Source: Candidatus Flexicrinis proximus (GTDB lineage: Bacteria; Chloroflexota; Anaerolineae; Aggregatilineales; Phototrophicaceae). Taken from it: a stretch of DNA of 64,000 bases. The DNA is taken from contig JADJQF010000006.1 in NCBI GenBank assembly GCA_016712885.1, positions 124,001 through 188,000 of the forward strand. The letters run 5' to 3'. How positions within the stretch are numbered: the stretch's first letter is position 1; each line of letters begins with the position of its first letter. The position numbers were made by a program, and so were the translations under genes. Below the pieces are notes generated by a model. It ran no database searches. It saw only the letters and a list, made by a program, of their open reading frames with translations, and was not told the DNA's origin. This document shows positions 1 through 8,243 of the stretch, piece after piece.

Positions 1-1109
1 GCGCGCGAGCGGGCAGCCGACCAGACAGGAGCGGTCAGGATGGCGAGGAAGGGCAGGGCCGGCAGGAGGAAGCGCTGAGGCCAGATGGTGCCGCCGAACC
101 AGTTGCCGCCCATAGTGCCTTCGCCGCGCAGAAGCGCATAGCCGAGGACGTAGCCGGCGGCAACCAGCAGCGCGGCGGACACATAGGCCGGGTTTTTGCG
201 CCAGAGAAGCCAGGCGCCGGGGATCGCCAGAAGGAGCACGGGCGAGGAGCCCCAGATACTACCGCCAGGGCTGAGCACATAGGTATGCAGCGCTACGCGG
301 GTGGTCTCCGGCAGGATCTCGAAAACAGGCGAGAAAAGGTAGCCGCCGGGGAGTGCGCCCGCCAGCCAGTCAAGCGCCGGCGTATAGATCAGGGCGACGA
401 TACCGAGCAGTATGGCGGCAAAGCCGGCCAGAACGGAGATGCGGAAGGCGCGCCGCTCCCACAGACGGGGTGGTATGGCGAGCATCAGCAGACCTGGCAG
501 GGCGAAGACGACAGCTTCTTTGGTCAAGACGGCCAGCAACAGCATGGCCAGCGCGACGGCCAGCGCCAGCAAGCGGCGTGAAAGCGTCGCAACACGCGGC
601 AGATCGTAGAGCGCCAGAGCGGCGACGAGCAGCAGTGCGGTCATCATCGGCTCGCGGAAGAAGGTCTGGCTGTAGGTCCACCAGACGGTGAGCAGCCCGA
701 GGGTCAGGGCAGATAAAAAAGCGGCGCGGCGGTTGAGACCCAGGCGGAGCGCGAAGGCGAAGGCGAGGGCCACAACCAGCGGCGATACGGCGATATTGAA
801 GAGCCAGGCAGCGTATACGAGGCCGATCCCATTCATGCGTTCGGCGGCGAAATAGATGGGGGCCGCCGCATAGATGAAGAGGGGTTCGGCGATGGTGGGA
901 CGCAGCGGAACGTCATAGGCGCGCAGACGGGTGGGGAGCGTTTGCCACATGGCTTCGTCAGCCAGCGGCTGACCAAAGCGGGCGACTCCCCCGACGGCAT
1001 CGAAATACTCCAACTGGTCGCCCAGTTCCATCCGACCGGTGTAGGTGATGAGATAGGCGCAGGCGAGCAGAAGAAAGAGTGCCGCGAACTGCCGGAGGGA
1101 AGAGGTCAT
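1..1109 (-). CDS. Polytopic membrane protein, C-terminus cut by window edge
   Basis: Reading the minus strand from the ATG at 1109 gives an uninterrupted frame of about 369 codons that runs off the window start without a stop. The product begins MTSSLRQFAALFLLLACAYL, so the first membrane segment follows directly, and many further hydrophobic segments alternate with short loops. An acidic loop after the first helix (GDQLEYFDAVGG) and the overall pattern resemble GT39/GT-C type glycosyltransferases or related membrane enzymes that use lipid-linked sugars, but no diagnostic motif is certain. Near the cut end the sequence PQRFLLPALPFLAI is typical of such proteins. The family assignment is an inference; the reading frame itself is well supported by its codon use. 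Confidence 0.7.
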   Translation of the reverse strand, partial: MTSSLRQFAALFLLLACAYLITYTGRMELGDQLEYFDAVGGVARFGQPLADEAMWQTLPTRLRAYDVPLRPTIAEPLFIYAAAPIYFAAERMNGIGLVYAAWLFNIAVSPLVVALAFAFALRLGLNRRAAFLSALTLGLLTVWWTYSQTFFREPMMTALLLVAALALYDLPRVATLSRRLLALAVALAMLLLAVLTKEAVVFALPGLLMLAIPPRLWERRAFRISVLAGFAAILLGIVALIYTPALDWLAGALPGGYLFSPVFEILPETTRVALHTYVLSPGGSIWGSSPVLLLAIPGAWLLWRKNPAYVSAALLVAAGYVLGYALLRGEGTMGGNWFGGTIWPQRFLLPALPFLAILTAPVWSAARSR

Positions 1110-1206
1110 GTGCGCTTCTGCGAAAGAGTGCGGGCCAACAGGTCGAGACCGCCGATTATAGACGACATGCCGGTGGCCGCGCGGCTAAGTGTGCCAGAGG
1201 CGGGGG

Positions 1207-1749
1207 TTATCCGCCGCGCTTCATAACCTGATTGCGACGGCGCATGGCCCAACGCAGGACGCGCTGCTGGGGGCTGAGTTTTTCGAGACCCTTCAGACCT
1301 TCCTCGTAGGTGTCGGCGCCGGCGATGAACTTACGCTCCTTGACCTGCAAGGTACTGATGGCGATCAGGGTGTCGGCGTGCATCTTCTTTTCGCCTAGTT
1401 CCTGGAAGGTGTCGGCGGCCTGAATGTAACAGTTATAGGCCTGCTCGTGGTCGCCCAGCGCCGCATAGACGCCGCCCATGTTGCCGAGCACCTGCGCGGC
1501 ACGCAGCGCGTCACCGAGCTGCTGGAATACGGCCAGCGCCGCGGTCATGATGTCGAGTGCCTGCTGGTTCTCGCCAAGGGCGCGGTGTACCAGCCCGATG
1601 TTGACCTGCATTTCAACGGCTTTGTCTTTGGCGCCTGCCTGTTCGAAAGCGGCCTGTGCCTGATTGAACAACTGGACGGCCTGCTCGTAATTCTTCTTCT
1701 GATAGGCGGCGATGCCTTTATCCTGCAACTTCTTCGCGTCTTCGGTCAT
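1207..1749 (-). CDS. Tetratricopeptide-repeat protein
   Basis: The 180-residue product has no signal peptide and is built almost wholly of TPR units at about residues 5-38, 46-79, 86-119 and 126-159. The usual small and aromatic positions are visible (for example GIAAYQKKNYEQAVQLF and GGVYAALGDHEQAYNCY). TPR arrays act as cytoplasmic protein-protein interaction scaffolds; the partner is not evident. It lies downstream of a PpiC-type gene on the same strand, but a 350-base gap holding a repeat separates them, so co-transcription is uncertain. The tail is basic (RWAMRRRNQVMKRGG). The specific function is unknown. Confidence 0.85.
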   Translation of the reverse strand: MTEDAKKLQDKGIAAYQKKNYEQAVQLFNQAQAAFEQAGAKDKAVEMQVNIGLVHRALGENQQALDIMTAALAVFQQLGDALRAAQVLGNMGGVYAALGDHEQAYNCYIQAADTFQELGEKKMHADTLIAISTLQVKERKFIAGADTYEEGLKGLEKLSPQQRVLRWAMRRRNQVMKRGG

Positions 1750-1907
1750 GATCGTGGTCTCATCATATGCGCCAACGGGTCTGATGCTTATCGTAACTTA
1801 AAATCGGCGCGGATGGAATTAACACCGCGTCGAGGGGTGCATAGCTGTGCTGAAATAAGGGAAAAGGGTGTTGTGCACTTAATCTAACGTCAGTTATGGA
1901 TAAGCCG

Positions 1908-2030
1908 CCTGTTTTTGGAGGCGCTGCCTCCAAACCTTCGCAAGGGGTTTGCACCCCTTGACCCCTCATCTGCGATTTTGAGCGGCAAAACCGCTCAAAA
2001 TCGCCAATATGAGAGTTGCAGCCCTTACGT
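1908..2030. repeat. Intergenic hairpin repeat, copy A
   Basis: This fills much of the 350-base gap between the TPR gene and the foldase gene. It holds three perfect inverted repeats in a row: a 9-bp stem with 3-nt loop (1914-1934, GGAGGC/GCCTCC core), a 7-bp stem (1941-1960, CAAGGGG/CCCCTTG), and a 14-bp stem with 5-nt loop (1972-2004). A linker CTTGACCCCTCAT lies between the second and third. Related copies occur at 10982-11128, 33108-33222 and 37026-37160. A further small hairpin, GGCTTCGC/GCGAAGCC, lies at 2046-2063. Confidence 0.8.
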
Positions 2031-2099
2031 CCTTCTTTTGCCTCCGGCTTCGCCTGCGAAGCCGAAGGCCATGAGGGAGTCCAGAGGGCATAACGCGCT

Positions 2100-2945
2100 C
2101 TAAAACAGCTTCTCGATGGTGGCGGCCTGACGGCGCGAGGCGAGCCAGTCGGTGAAGCGCTGTTCCAGGGCGATGGCTTCGCCGCCGGTGGCGACGGGAC
2201 GCTCGCCAAATTCCAGCGTCTGGACGATGTGCCAGCCCAGGGCGGTCTCAACCGGGCCGGCCATCTGCCCCGGCTCCAGCGTAAAGGCCAGGTCGGCGAG
2301 CTGCGGCGTGGTCAGATCGTCACGCACGAAGAAGCCGAGGTTTCCACCAGTGTCGCGCGTGGTCACGTCGCGGCTGACCTCGGCGGCAAGCGCCTCGAAG
2401 ACTTCGCCATTCTGAAGCCGCTGCATTACGGCGTCGGCTTCCGCCTGAGACGCCACAAGGATATGGCGCGCGTGGACGGTGCGGACGGTGTTGACATCGC
2501 CGGTCTGCGCGAGAACGGCATCGCGGACGCGCTGAGTGAGCAGGTTCGACTGGATGGCCTGACGGAACTCTGGTTCGGTATAGCCGTTTTCGGCCAACCA
2601 GGCGTTCCAGTCGGCGGTCAACGCCTTTAATGCGTTGATCTCGCCTTCGACATCGGCCTCGGTCACCGAAACGTTCAGCTCGACGGCGGCCTGTTCGATG
2701 ATGCGCTGCTCGATCAGGGTGTTGATGACCTGATCGGTGATGGATTGGGCGACGACGCCTGCACCGGAAAGGCGCACGAGGGCGCGCTCGTAGTCGGCGC
2801 GGGTGATGTCGCTGCCATTGACGCGCGCGACCACGTCGGGCAGCGCGAGGGGGGTCATGTTTTCGGGCGGGGGGACGTCCCCACCAGCGCAGGCCGCCAG
2901 AACCGCCGCGACCACCAACAACAGGATAACAAAGGCGCGTTTCAA
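2100..2945 (-). CDS. PpiC/SurA-type peptidyl-prolyl isomerase lipoprotein
   Basis: Probable parvulin-type foldase that assists folding of exported proteins outside the membrane. From a TTG at 2945 the product is 281 residues with a lipoprotein signal (hydrophobic core, lipobox L-A-A-C with Cys19). A SurA_N-like helical part follows (VNGSDITRADYERAL onward, residues 42-150). A rotamase domain spans about 157-246, with the family landmarks ARHILVAS, GGNLGFF and GWHIVQ. The TTG is preferred to an upstream in-frame start at 3047 because GAGGATT sits eight bases before it and the signal peptide then begins immediately. The size suits PrsA/SurA-like proteins. It stands alone between two other minus-strand genes. 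Confidence 0.85.
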   Translation of the reverse strand: MKRAFVILLLVVAAVLAACAGGDVPPPENMTPLALPDVVARVNGSDITRADYERALVRLSGAGVVAQSITDQVINTLIEQRIIEQAAVELNVSVTEADVEGEINALKALTADWNAWLAENGYTEPEFRQAIQSNLLTQRVRDAVLAQTGDVNTVRTVHARHILVASQAEADAVMQRLQNGEVFEALAAEVSRDVTTRDTGGNLGFFVRDDLTTPQLADLAFTLEPGQMAGPVETALGWHIVQTLEFGERPVATGGEAIALEQRFTDWLASRRQAATIEKLF

Positions 2946-3093
2946 GAGATAATCCTCAACCCTACATAAAAACGCGCTGATTATGCTATCGGTTGGCACG
3001 AGCGACAAGGGGTGACGGGCTTTCAAGGCGCAGCGGCCCCACCCCACGGGCGACGGATGACGGATTCCGCTTCAAGACGGCGGCGAGAGGCAC

Positions 3094-4461
3094 CTAGCCC
3101 TTGCTCCCGCTATCGAACGGGGGCGCGACCGGCGCCATCGGCGCCTCGGGCGTCACGGCGAGCTTGGCGGTGGCCTGGGCAGGCGACGGCGTGGGCGGAC
3201 GGACGCGAGGCGCGATCAGCTCAGAGAGCAGCCGGGTCATATCCAACGGCAGGCGCTGGCGGAAATCCTTGAACGACTCGCCGCCGCTCTGACCGTGGAT
3301 GGTGTAGGTGTACGACTCGTAGATGTTCTTGCCGACGACGCTCATTTCCGGCTGCCAGCGATCAAGCAGCTGCCACTGGCCACCATCGCTCTGGTACAGC
3401 TCGAACACGATGCTGACTTCGCCGTGGTGACCCTGCAAGCGCAAATCCAGGGCGACGGGGAGCACCGCGCTCCGCTCGGTCACGCGCCTGAGCAGCGAAC
3501 GGACAAGCTGGCGGGAGAGCGGGGCGACCTTGCGCTCCAGCTGGTCCTGGTCGAGCGGCTTGCGGCTGTGCGAGAGGCGGTTGAGCGTACGCACAACGTT
3601 CAGCGGTCCGGGTGTAGTAGTCCGGGCGACACGGCCGTATTGATCGTACTGGCTCAAGCGCACGGCCGTGATCGTCCAGCCGTTCAGATACTGGCCGTCG
3701 GCGCCGAGGAGCAGTTTGACGACCGCATTGGTGCCGCGGACGCTGGGCTGGGTAATGGTGTTGTTCTGGGCGTAGGGCTGCCAGCTCTGGCGGATGCCGT
3801 TCTGGCTGTAGGGGTCAATGGGCGGCGTGGTGGCATAAGGCGGAAGATGGGTACCAAAGGCGGGCGCACGGCCGAAAAGCAGCTTGCGAAGGCGCAGCAG
3901 GATTACCAGCAGGAGCAGCAGGGTGAGCAGCAGGCCGCCGCCGAGCAGAAGTTCCTCGCGGCTCGGGTTGGCAAGGTCAACCGTGTATTCCAGGAATGGG
4001 ATATAGAGAGGGATCGAGGCGGGCGTGGCCTCGCGGCAGGTATCCGGCACAGGTGGAATGCTGAGGCTGACGGTACGCGGCGTGGAGCCGAAGGCATCAC
4101 CGCCATCGACGATCACATGCACTTCAAAGGTCTGGTTGGTATTGGAGAGGAGACTCGAGGCGGGAGTCTGGAGGCGGACGGTTGCGCCTCGACCGGCTTC
4201 AAGCGGCTCGACGGGCGCGGAGGCCAGCACGACGCCGGGCTGACTCAGGACGCGGAGTTCAATGGCGGCTTCACGGACGCTGGCTGCGCCGTTGTTGGAG
4301 ACGAGATATTCAAATTCGAGCCGGCAGCCATCGGCGCTCAGTCCTTCTTTGAGAGAGGTGATCCGGTAGCGCGGCGCAGTGGTATCCTGGGCGGAGGCGG
4401 CCGAAAGTACAAGAAAGACAAGCAGCAGGCTCAACAGCGCGCGTGGGGCAAATTTCGACAT
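3094..4461 (-). CDS. Signal-anchored membrane protein with Ig-like ectodomain
   Basis: The 455-residue product has a signal peptide (MSKFAPRALLSLLLVFLVLS, cleavage near AASAQ-DT). An extracytoplasmic beta-rich part of about 130 residues resembles a CARDB-type fold (EYLVSNNGAASVREAAIEL). A strong membrane segment lies at about 170-190 (run of Leu), then a basic stop-transfer RLRKLLFGR. The cytoplasmic half holds a compact, unrecognised region (about 240-400) and a Pro/Ala-rich tail. No catalytic motif is visible. The arrangement suggests a sensor or adaptor that spans the membrane; that is inference. The neighbouring minus-strand genes have no clear functional link. Confidence 0.75.
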   Translation of the reverse strand: MSKFAPRALLSLLLVFLVLSAASAQDTTAPRYRITSLKEGLSADGCRLEFEYLVSNNGAASVREAAIELRVLSQPGVVLASAPVEPLEAGRGATVRLQTPASSLLSNTNQTFEVHVIVDGGDAFGSTPRTVSLSIPPVPDTCREATPASIPLYIPFLEYTVDLANPSREELLLGGGLLLTLLLLLVILLRLRKLLFGRAPAFGTHLPPYATTPPIDPYSQNGIRQSWQPYAQNNTITQPSVRGTNAVVKLLLGADGQYLNGWTITAVRLSQYDQYGRVARTTTPGPLNVVRTLNRLSHSRKPLDQDQLERKVAPLSRQLVRSLLRRVTERSAVLPVALDLRLQGHHGEVSIVFELYQSDGGQWQLLDRWQPEMSVVGKNIYESYTYTIHGQSGGESFKDFRQRLPLDMTRLLSELIAPRVRPPTPSPAQATAKLAVTPEAPMAPVAPPFDSGSKG

Positions 4462-4573
4462 GGGCGATAACCCGACACTGACGGTAGATACGCGTTCTAT
4501 ATTAACACGATACGCGCAAATGACATCCGTTCCAAGTCGCGCGGTTGACGGCGTGCCGACGCTTGTCCGCCGT

Positions 4574-5470
4574 TTAGTTCAGGGTATAAAGCGATGGAGT
4601 GACGATCCGCTTAAACGGCGACACCCGGAGCGTCGGCATCTCCTGGGCGATAGAGCCGGCAAAAGGAGCAAGGAGGCGCAGGCCGAGCGGCAGGCGAATA
4701 GTGAACCAATGCCAGGCCGCAACCCGCAGCCAGCGTTCGGCCTCTTCAGGCGACGGCGTGAATAACGGGTCACGATCGTCGTTGTAAGCGTAGCAGCGCG
4801 CAAGGTAGAACGCGGCAAGGCCGGCTTCGGCGTTGAGGCCGCGGGCGAGGAAATAGTAGTAGGCGTCATAGGCGTTGGCATGACTGTCGGGGATCATCCC
4901 ACGGGCTGATTTGAGCGATGCCAGCGCCAGGACGAGCCGCTTCTCCATATCCGGGGGAAAGAGGCGAGAGTTGTGCTGCCAGTAATCCAGCGCGTCCAGC
5001 ACGTCGCCAACGCCTGGATTCTGCTGTGCCGAGAGAAAGAAGCGACCGATCGAGAGATCGAGCTCGGCCTGAAAAACCGGAGGCCAGCCGTTTGCGCGGT
5101 CCGCAGATGGAGACTCGGCAACGATCAGGTGTTCAGCCGTGTCGAAGCAGAACGCGGCCGATTCAGGCTGATCGTTCAGGAAGAGCAGCCACCCCAATGA
5201 CACTTCGCGCTGAATGGCGGCCAGAGGCGTGACGGTGCGGTTGACCGCGCGGTTGAGAATCGCCAGCCACTGATGGAGGCAGCCGCCCTCAGCCAAATAG
5301 TAGCGAAGGCGATAGACGCCGGCAGCCAGCGCGTCGGCACTGGTCTCGGCCATAGCAGCCGCAAGCAGATGTTCGTGTGTTTCCCGCACACAGCGGGCGA
5401 TATCGCTTTCTTTCTGGCGGAGGGCAATATCAATCACTAACTCAAATGAGGGGTCAATATAGGGTGGCAT
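4574..5470 (-). CDS. Alpha-helical repeat-like protein of unknown function
   Basis: I do not recognise this 298-residue protein. It lacks a signal peptide and membrane segments and is predicted mostly helical, with paired helices reminiscent of divergent TPR or Sel1 repeats (for example AAGVYRLRYYLAEGG and GLNAEAGLAAFYLARCYAYN). It contains several Trp and Tyr clusters. The ATG at 5470 has no clear Shine-Dalgarno sequence. It lies 112 bases upstream of the signal-anchored protein gene on the same strand, so the two may share a transcript. Codon use is like its neighbours, so it is probably a real gene. Confidence 0.65.
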   Translation of the reverse strand: MPPYIDPSFELVIDIALRQKESDIARCVRETHEHLLAAAMAETSADALAAGVYRLRYYLAEGGCLHQWLAILNRAVNRTVTPLAAIQREVSLGWLLFLNDQPESAAFCFDTAEHLIVAESPSADRANGWPPVFQAELDLSIGRFFLSAQQNPGVGDVLDALDYWQHNSRLFPPDMEKRLVLALASLKSARGMIPDSHANAYDAYYYFLARGLNAEAGLAAFYLARCYAYNDDRDPLFTPSPEEAERWLRVAAWHWFTIRLPLGLRLLAPFAGSIAQEMPTLRVSPFKRIVTPSLYTLN

Positions 5471-5806
5471 GGCGGCTCGCCGGATATTTCAACTCTTCAG
5501 GAAAATAGTACACTGCTTATCGAAACGCCCCAATAGATGCGCTGAGCCAGTGGCTGTCTGTCATCCAACGGCGCCGCGTATGAAGTCCCTACAAAGCACG
5601 TGTTTCTTCTCGTAAAGACGTGCGAGGCGGCGCGCACCCAGCGCAGCCAAACCCTGGATTATTGGTCGAACTCCGGCCAATGGCTTCGTGCATGTCTTTG
5701 CACTGCCGCAGGAGGTAAGTCCCGTGCGGAGGTGTGGAGGCGGGGCATTTGGCTGCACGCTATACTTCTTCGAGGATTTGGGTTTGGATGAAGAGAAGGA
5801 TGCGGC
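5471..5806. other. Gene-free gap of 336 bases
   Basis: This separates the minus-strand helical gene from the plus-strand SGNH hydrolase gene, so promoters for both directions should lie here. I see no RNA gene and no long inverted repeat, only a weak six-base stem (GCACGT/ACGTGC, about 5597-5624). A Shine-Dalgarno-like AGAAGGAT lies a few bases before the ATG at 5807. Confidence 0.5.
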
Positions 5807-6658
5807 ATGGGTTCGCGTACCCGGCGGTGGATCAAGCGGATTGGAGCGGCTTTCCTGATCGTCATGGTGACAATCGGCGCAGTTGAAGCGGGTCTGGCAT
5901 TCTTCGACCCGTTGGGTGCCCGTTACTTTAACGAACAGAACGCTCTATTCTTCCGCGAGACCGCGCAGGTCGATCCACGCGGATATGGCGTTCAGCCGGG
6001 GACATACCGCGCCAGCCGATGGTCGTTCACCATCCTGCCCGATGGCACCCGCGCCGTTCCGGCAACCCAGCCCAACGCGGCGCGTACAGCCGTATTCATC
6101 GGTGATTCGCTAACGTTCAGCTATGGCGTAGACGACTCCGACACGTGGATCAACCTGCTGGCCGCGGAATTTCCGGACTGGCATTTCATCAACGCCGCGA
6201 TGCCCGCGTACAGCGCCGTCAACTACGCGCGTGCGCTGACGGTGTACAGCGAAGCGGATGCCATCTTCGTGGTCACCATCCCGAACGACAGCAGCGAGCC
6301 CCCGGCGATTGCCCCGTTCGACCCGGTGCCACCGATTACCCCGTATACCCTGCTGTACTGGCGACTGCTCAGCCGCCAGATAAGCGTGAAGGCGCGGACC
6401 GCCGAAGAACTCGCCCACATCGCGGCCGACTGGGAGGCCAGCCTGCGCGCACTTAATGCCGATCCGCGGGTGACGATCATAACCTTCGACAACGGCCCAT
6501 ACGCCGACGAGGTACGGGCCGTCGTGCCGGATGCGGCAGCGGTTGGCTACTTCAGCGAGCGCATCAGCGCCGTAGACCCGCACGCCAACCCCGCCGGCAA
6601 CCGCGAGCTGTACGAGTCGATGCTACCGGTGGTGAGGGAAGCGCTCAGTTCAGATTGA
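5807..6658 (+). CDS. Membrane-anchored SGNH/GDSL-type hydrolase
   Basis: The 283-residue product starts with a basic stretch and one uncleaved-looking membrane helix (about residues 11-32), so the rest faces outward. SGNH blocks are visible: block I FIGDSLTFSYGV with nucleophile Ser101, a block III-like VVTIPNDSS with Asn160, and block V DPHANPAGN with Asp257 and His259. The block II Gly is not obvious. Such enzymes are esterases or O-acyl hydrolases acting on glycans or lipids; the substrate is unknown. The start is supported by AGAAGGAT upstream. A second protein with a similar beginning starts at the far window edge (63741). Confidence 0.75.
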   Translation: MGSRTRRWIKRIGAAFLIVMVTIGAVEAGLAFFDPLGARYFNEQNALFFRETAQVDPRGYGVQPGTYRASRWSFTILPDGTRAVPATQPNAARTAVFIGDSLTFSYGVDDSDTWINLLAAEFPDWHFINAAMPAYSAVNYARALTVYSEADAIFVVTIPNDSSEPPAIAPFDPVPPITPYTLLYWRLLSRQISVKARTAEELAHIAADWEASLRALNADPRVTIITFDNGPYADEVRAVVPDAAAVGYFSERISAVDPHANPAGNRELYESMLPVVREALSSD

Positions 6659-6733
6659 CGCTGCCTATTGCGCCGCCGTGCGATTCATCGTTCAATAGGC
6701 ATTAATCTCCAGTCAAAGAGAATGGAAAAAGTC

Positions 6734-8197
6734 ATGCTGCGCCGGTCGGTGTTTGTATTAGTCGGTATGCTGTTGTGTGCTGGCTCAATAGGCCAGGCGC
6801 AGGAGCCGCGCGCTGCGCCGGCCAATGATCTGTTCAACAGCCGGATCCCGCTGCCGCGCGATTCAAGCGGCACGATTGCCACCATGGAAGAGGCCACGGC
6901 CCACGAAGCCGACGAACCCGTTGCGAGCTGCGCCATCGACGGCAACGATTCCGATTCGGTGTGGTTTAGGATGGACCTGCCGGACGGCACGCTGACGTTC
7001 ACGGCCGTGGGGGCGCAGTTTGTCCCGGTGATCACGCTGTATCAGAGCGAAGGCCCGATGCTCAATCTGCTGCCGGAAATCGACTGCGTGACGAATACGA
7101 CCGCGTCTAGCGGCCCGGTGACCACGGTGCTGACGGCGACGGTCACGGCAGGCCGGTACATCGTCCGCGTTGCGTTTGACGACTTCATCCTGCCCGTCGC
7201 AGATTATCCGATGGACTACGCTTTCACGTTCACGCCGCCCGCCGGCATCGCGGTTCCGGCCAACGATTCGGTTGAAAACGCGAAGCCGATCCTCTTCAAC
7301 AAGATCACGAAGACCAGCAACGTCGAGTACTCGACGTTCGACGAGGACGATATCAGCCAAATGTGCACCGGCGGCGCGATGTACCACTCCGTCTGGTACA
7401 CGTTCAGTTTGGAAGAAGACAATGTGGACGTCACATTCGCGACGGAAGGGTCGATTTACAACGAGGCGCAGAATAATGTAGTTCCCGCCAAATACATGTT
7501 GTTCGAAGAAACGTCGCCCGGCATACTGCTTCAGGTAAGCTGCGTGGCCGGCGGCGGACACGGCGGGGCGGCAAACAACACGATTCAACTTGATGCAGGT
7601 CCCTACAAGATCGCCCTATTCGGCCTAAATGCGGCTGGTCTGGACGGTCCATCGTTCGCGCGGCTGATGGTACTTGTCGAGGATCTTCCCATCGTGGGCA
7701 ACCCGAGTTTCGACACGTCGCTGGCGCCCTGGAAGCTCAAGAATGCCAGTGGGGACGGGATTATCACCGGGCCAGACAGCATCGACGGTTCGTCGTTCCG
7801 CTTCACCGGCGGCCCCGGCGAGGCCAGCAAACTCAAACAATCCATCGTGCCGGACAGCTTTATCGTCCCCGCCGACACCCTGCTGGAGTTCTCCTACGAT
7901 TACAAACACGTCACGCTAATGAACCAAAACCCGTCGTACGTGATTAAGGTGACGCTGGCGAGCGGAATCGTACGGACCTTTAAGGGGGAAATCTTCCTCC
8001 CGAACGTGGGCGGATTTGGAAACTTCCTAGAGCAGTTCGTCCTCACGGACAAGGGAACCGCGAAGATACAGCTCATCATCAAGAACAAGGCGACGACCGG
8101 CGCCCTGGTGCTCGACGGTATAAATATCCGTTTGTCCCCCTTCGGCTACGGCCTGCGCGACAGTGTGCTGCCGCTTCCGCCGCCGCCCACAAGATAG
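6734..8197 (+). CDS. Secreted beta-rich protein, first of a tandem pair
   Basis: About 487 residues from the ATG at 6734; in-frame starts also exist at 6722 and 6668. The signal peptide is MLRRSVFVLVGMLLCAGSIG with cleavage near QAQ-EP. Two related beta-sandwich-like units follow (blocks around SVWFRMDLPDGTLTF and SVWYTFSLEEDNVDV), resembling bacterial pre-peptidase-like domains. A C-terminal module (about the last 165 residues) begins NPSFDTSLAPWKLKN and ends with GLRDSVLPLPPPPTR. Paired Cys residues (ASCAIDG, EIDCVTN, SQMCTGG, VSCVAGG) suggest disulfides. No catalytic motif is seen. The next gene is its paralogue, with the same layout throughout. Confidence 0.75.
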   Translation: MLRRSVFVLVGMLLCAGSIGQAQEPRAAPANDLFNSRIPLPRDSSGTIATMEEATAHEADEPVASCAIDGNDSDSVWFRMDLPDGTLTFTAVGAQFVPVITLYQSEGPMLNLLPEIDCVTNTTASSGPVTTVLTATVTAGRYIVRVAFDDFILPVADYPMDYAFTFTPPAGIAVPANDSVENAKPILFNKITKTSNVEYSTFDEDDISQMCTGGAMYHSVWYTFSLEEDNVDVTFATEGSIYNEAQNNVVPAKYMLFEETSPGILLQVSCVAGGGHGGAANNTIQLDAGPYKIALFGLNAAGLDGPSFARLMVLVEDLPIVGNPSFDTSLAPWKLKNASGDGIITGPDSIDGSSFRFTGGPGEASKLKQSIVPDSFIVPADTLLEFSYDYKHVTLMNQNPSYVIKVTLASGIVRTFKGEIFLPNVGGFGNFLEQFVLTDKGTAKIQLIIKNKATTGALVLDGINIRLSPFGYGLRDSVLPLPPPPTR

Positions 8198-8243
8198 AAG
8201 TATGCAAATCCGCCCGCGACCGATAATCTGAGCAGGAACCTAC

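Noticed and set aside
1763..2251. Open frame crossing repeat copy A
   Set aside because: It translates repeat hairpins and overlaps the foldase gene in another frame; similar frames in other copies exist only because of the shared core.
3295..4470. A 391-codon plus-strand frame over the signal-anchored protein
   Set aside because: Its composition (Gln, Gly and Arg rich) is that of a shadow frame, while the minus frame has a signal peptide and membrane helix.
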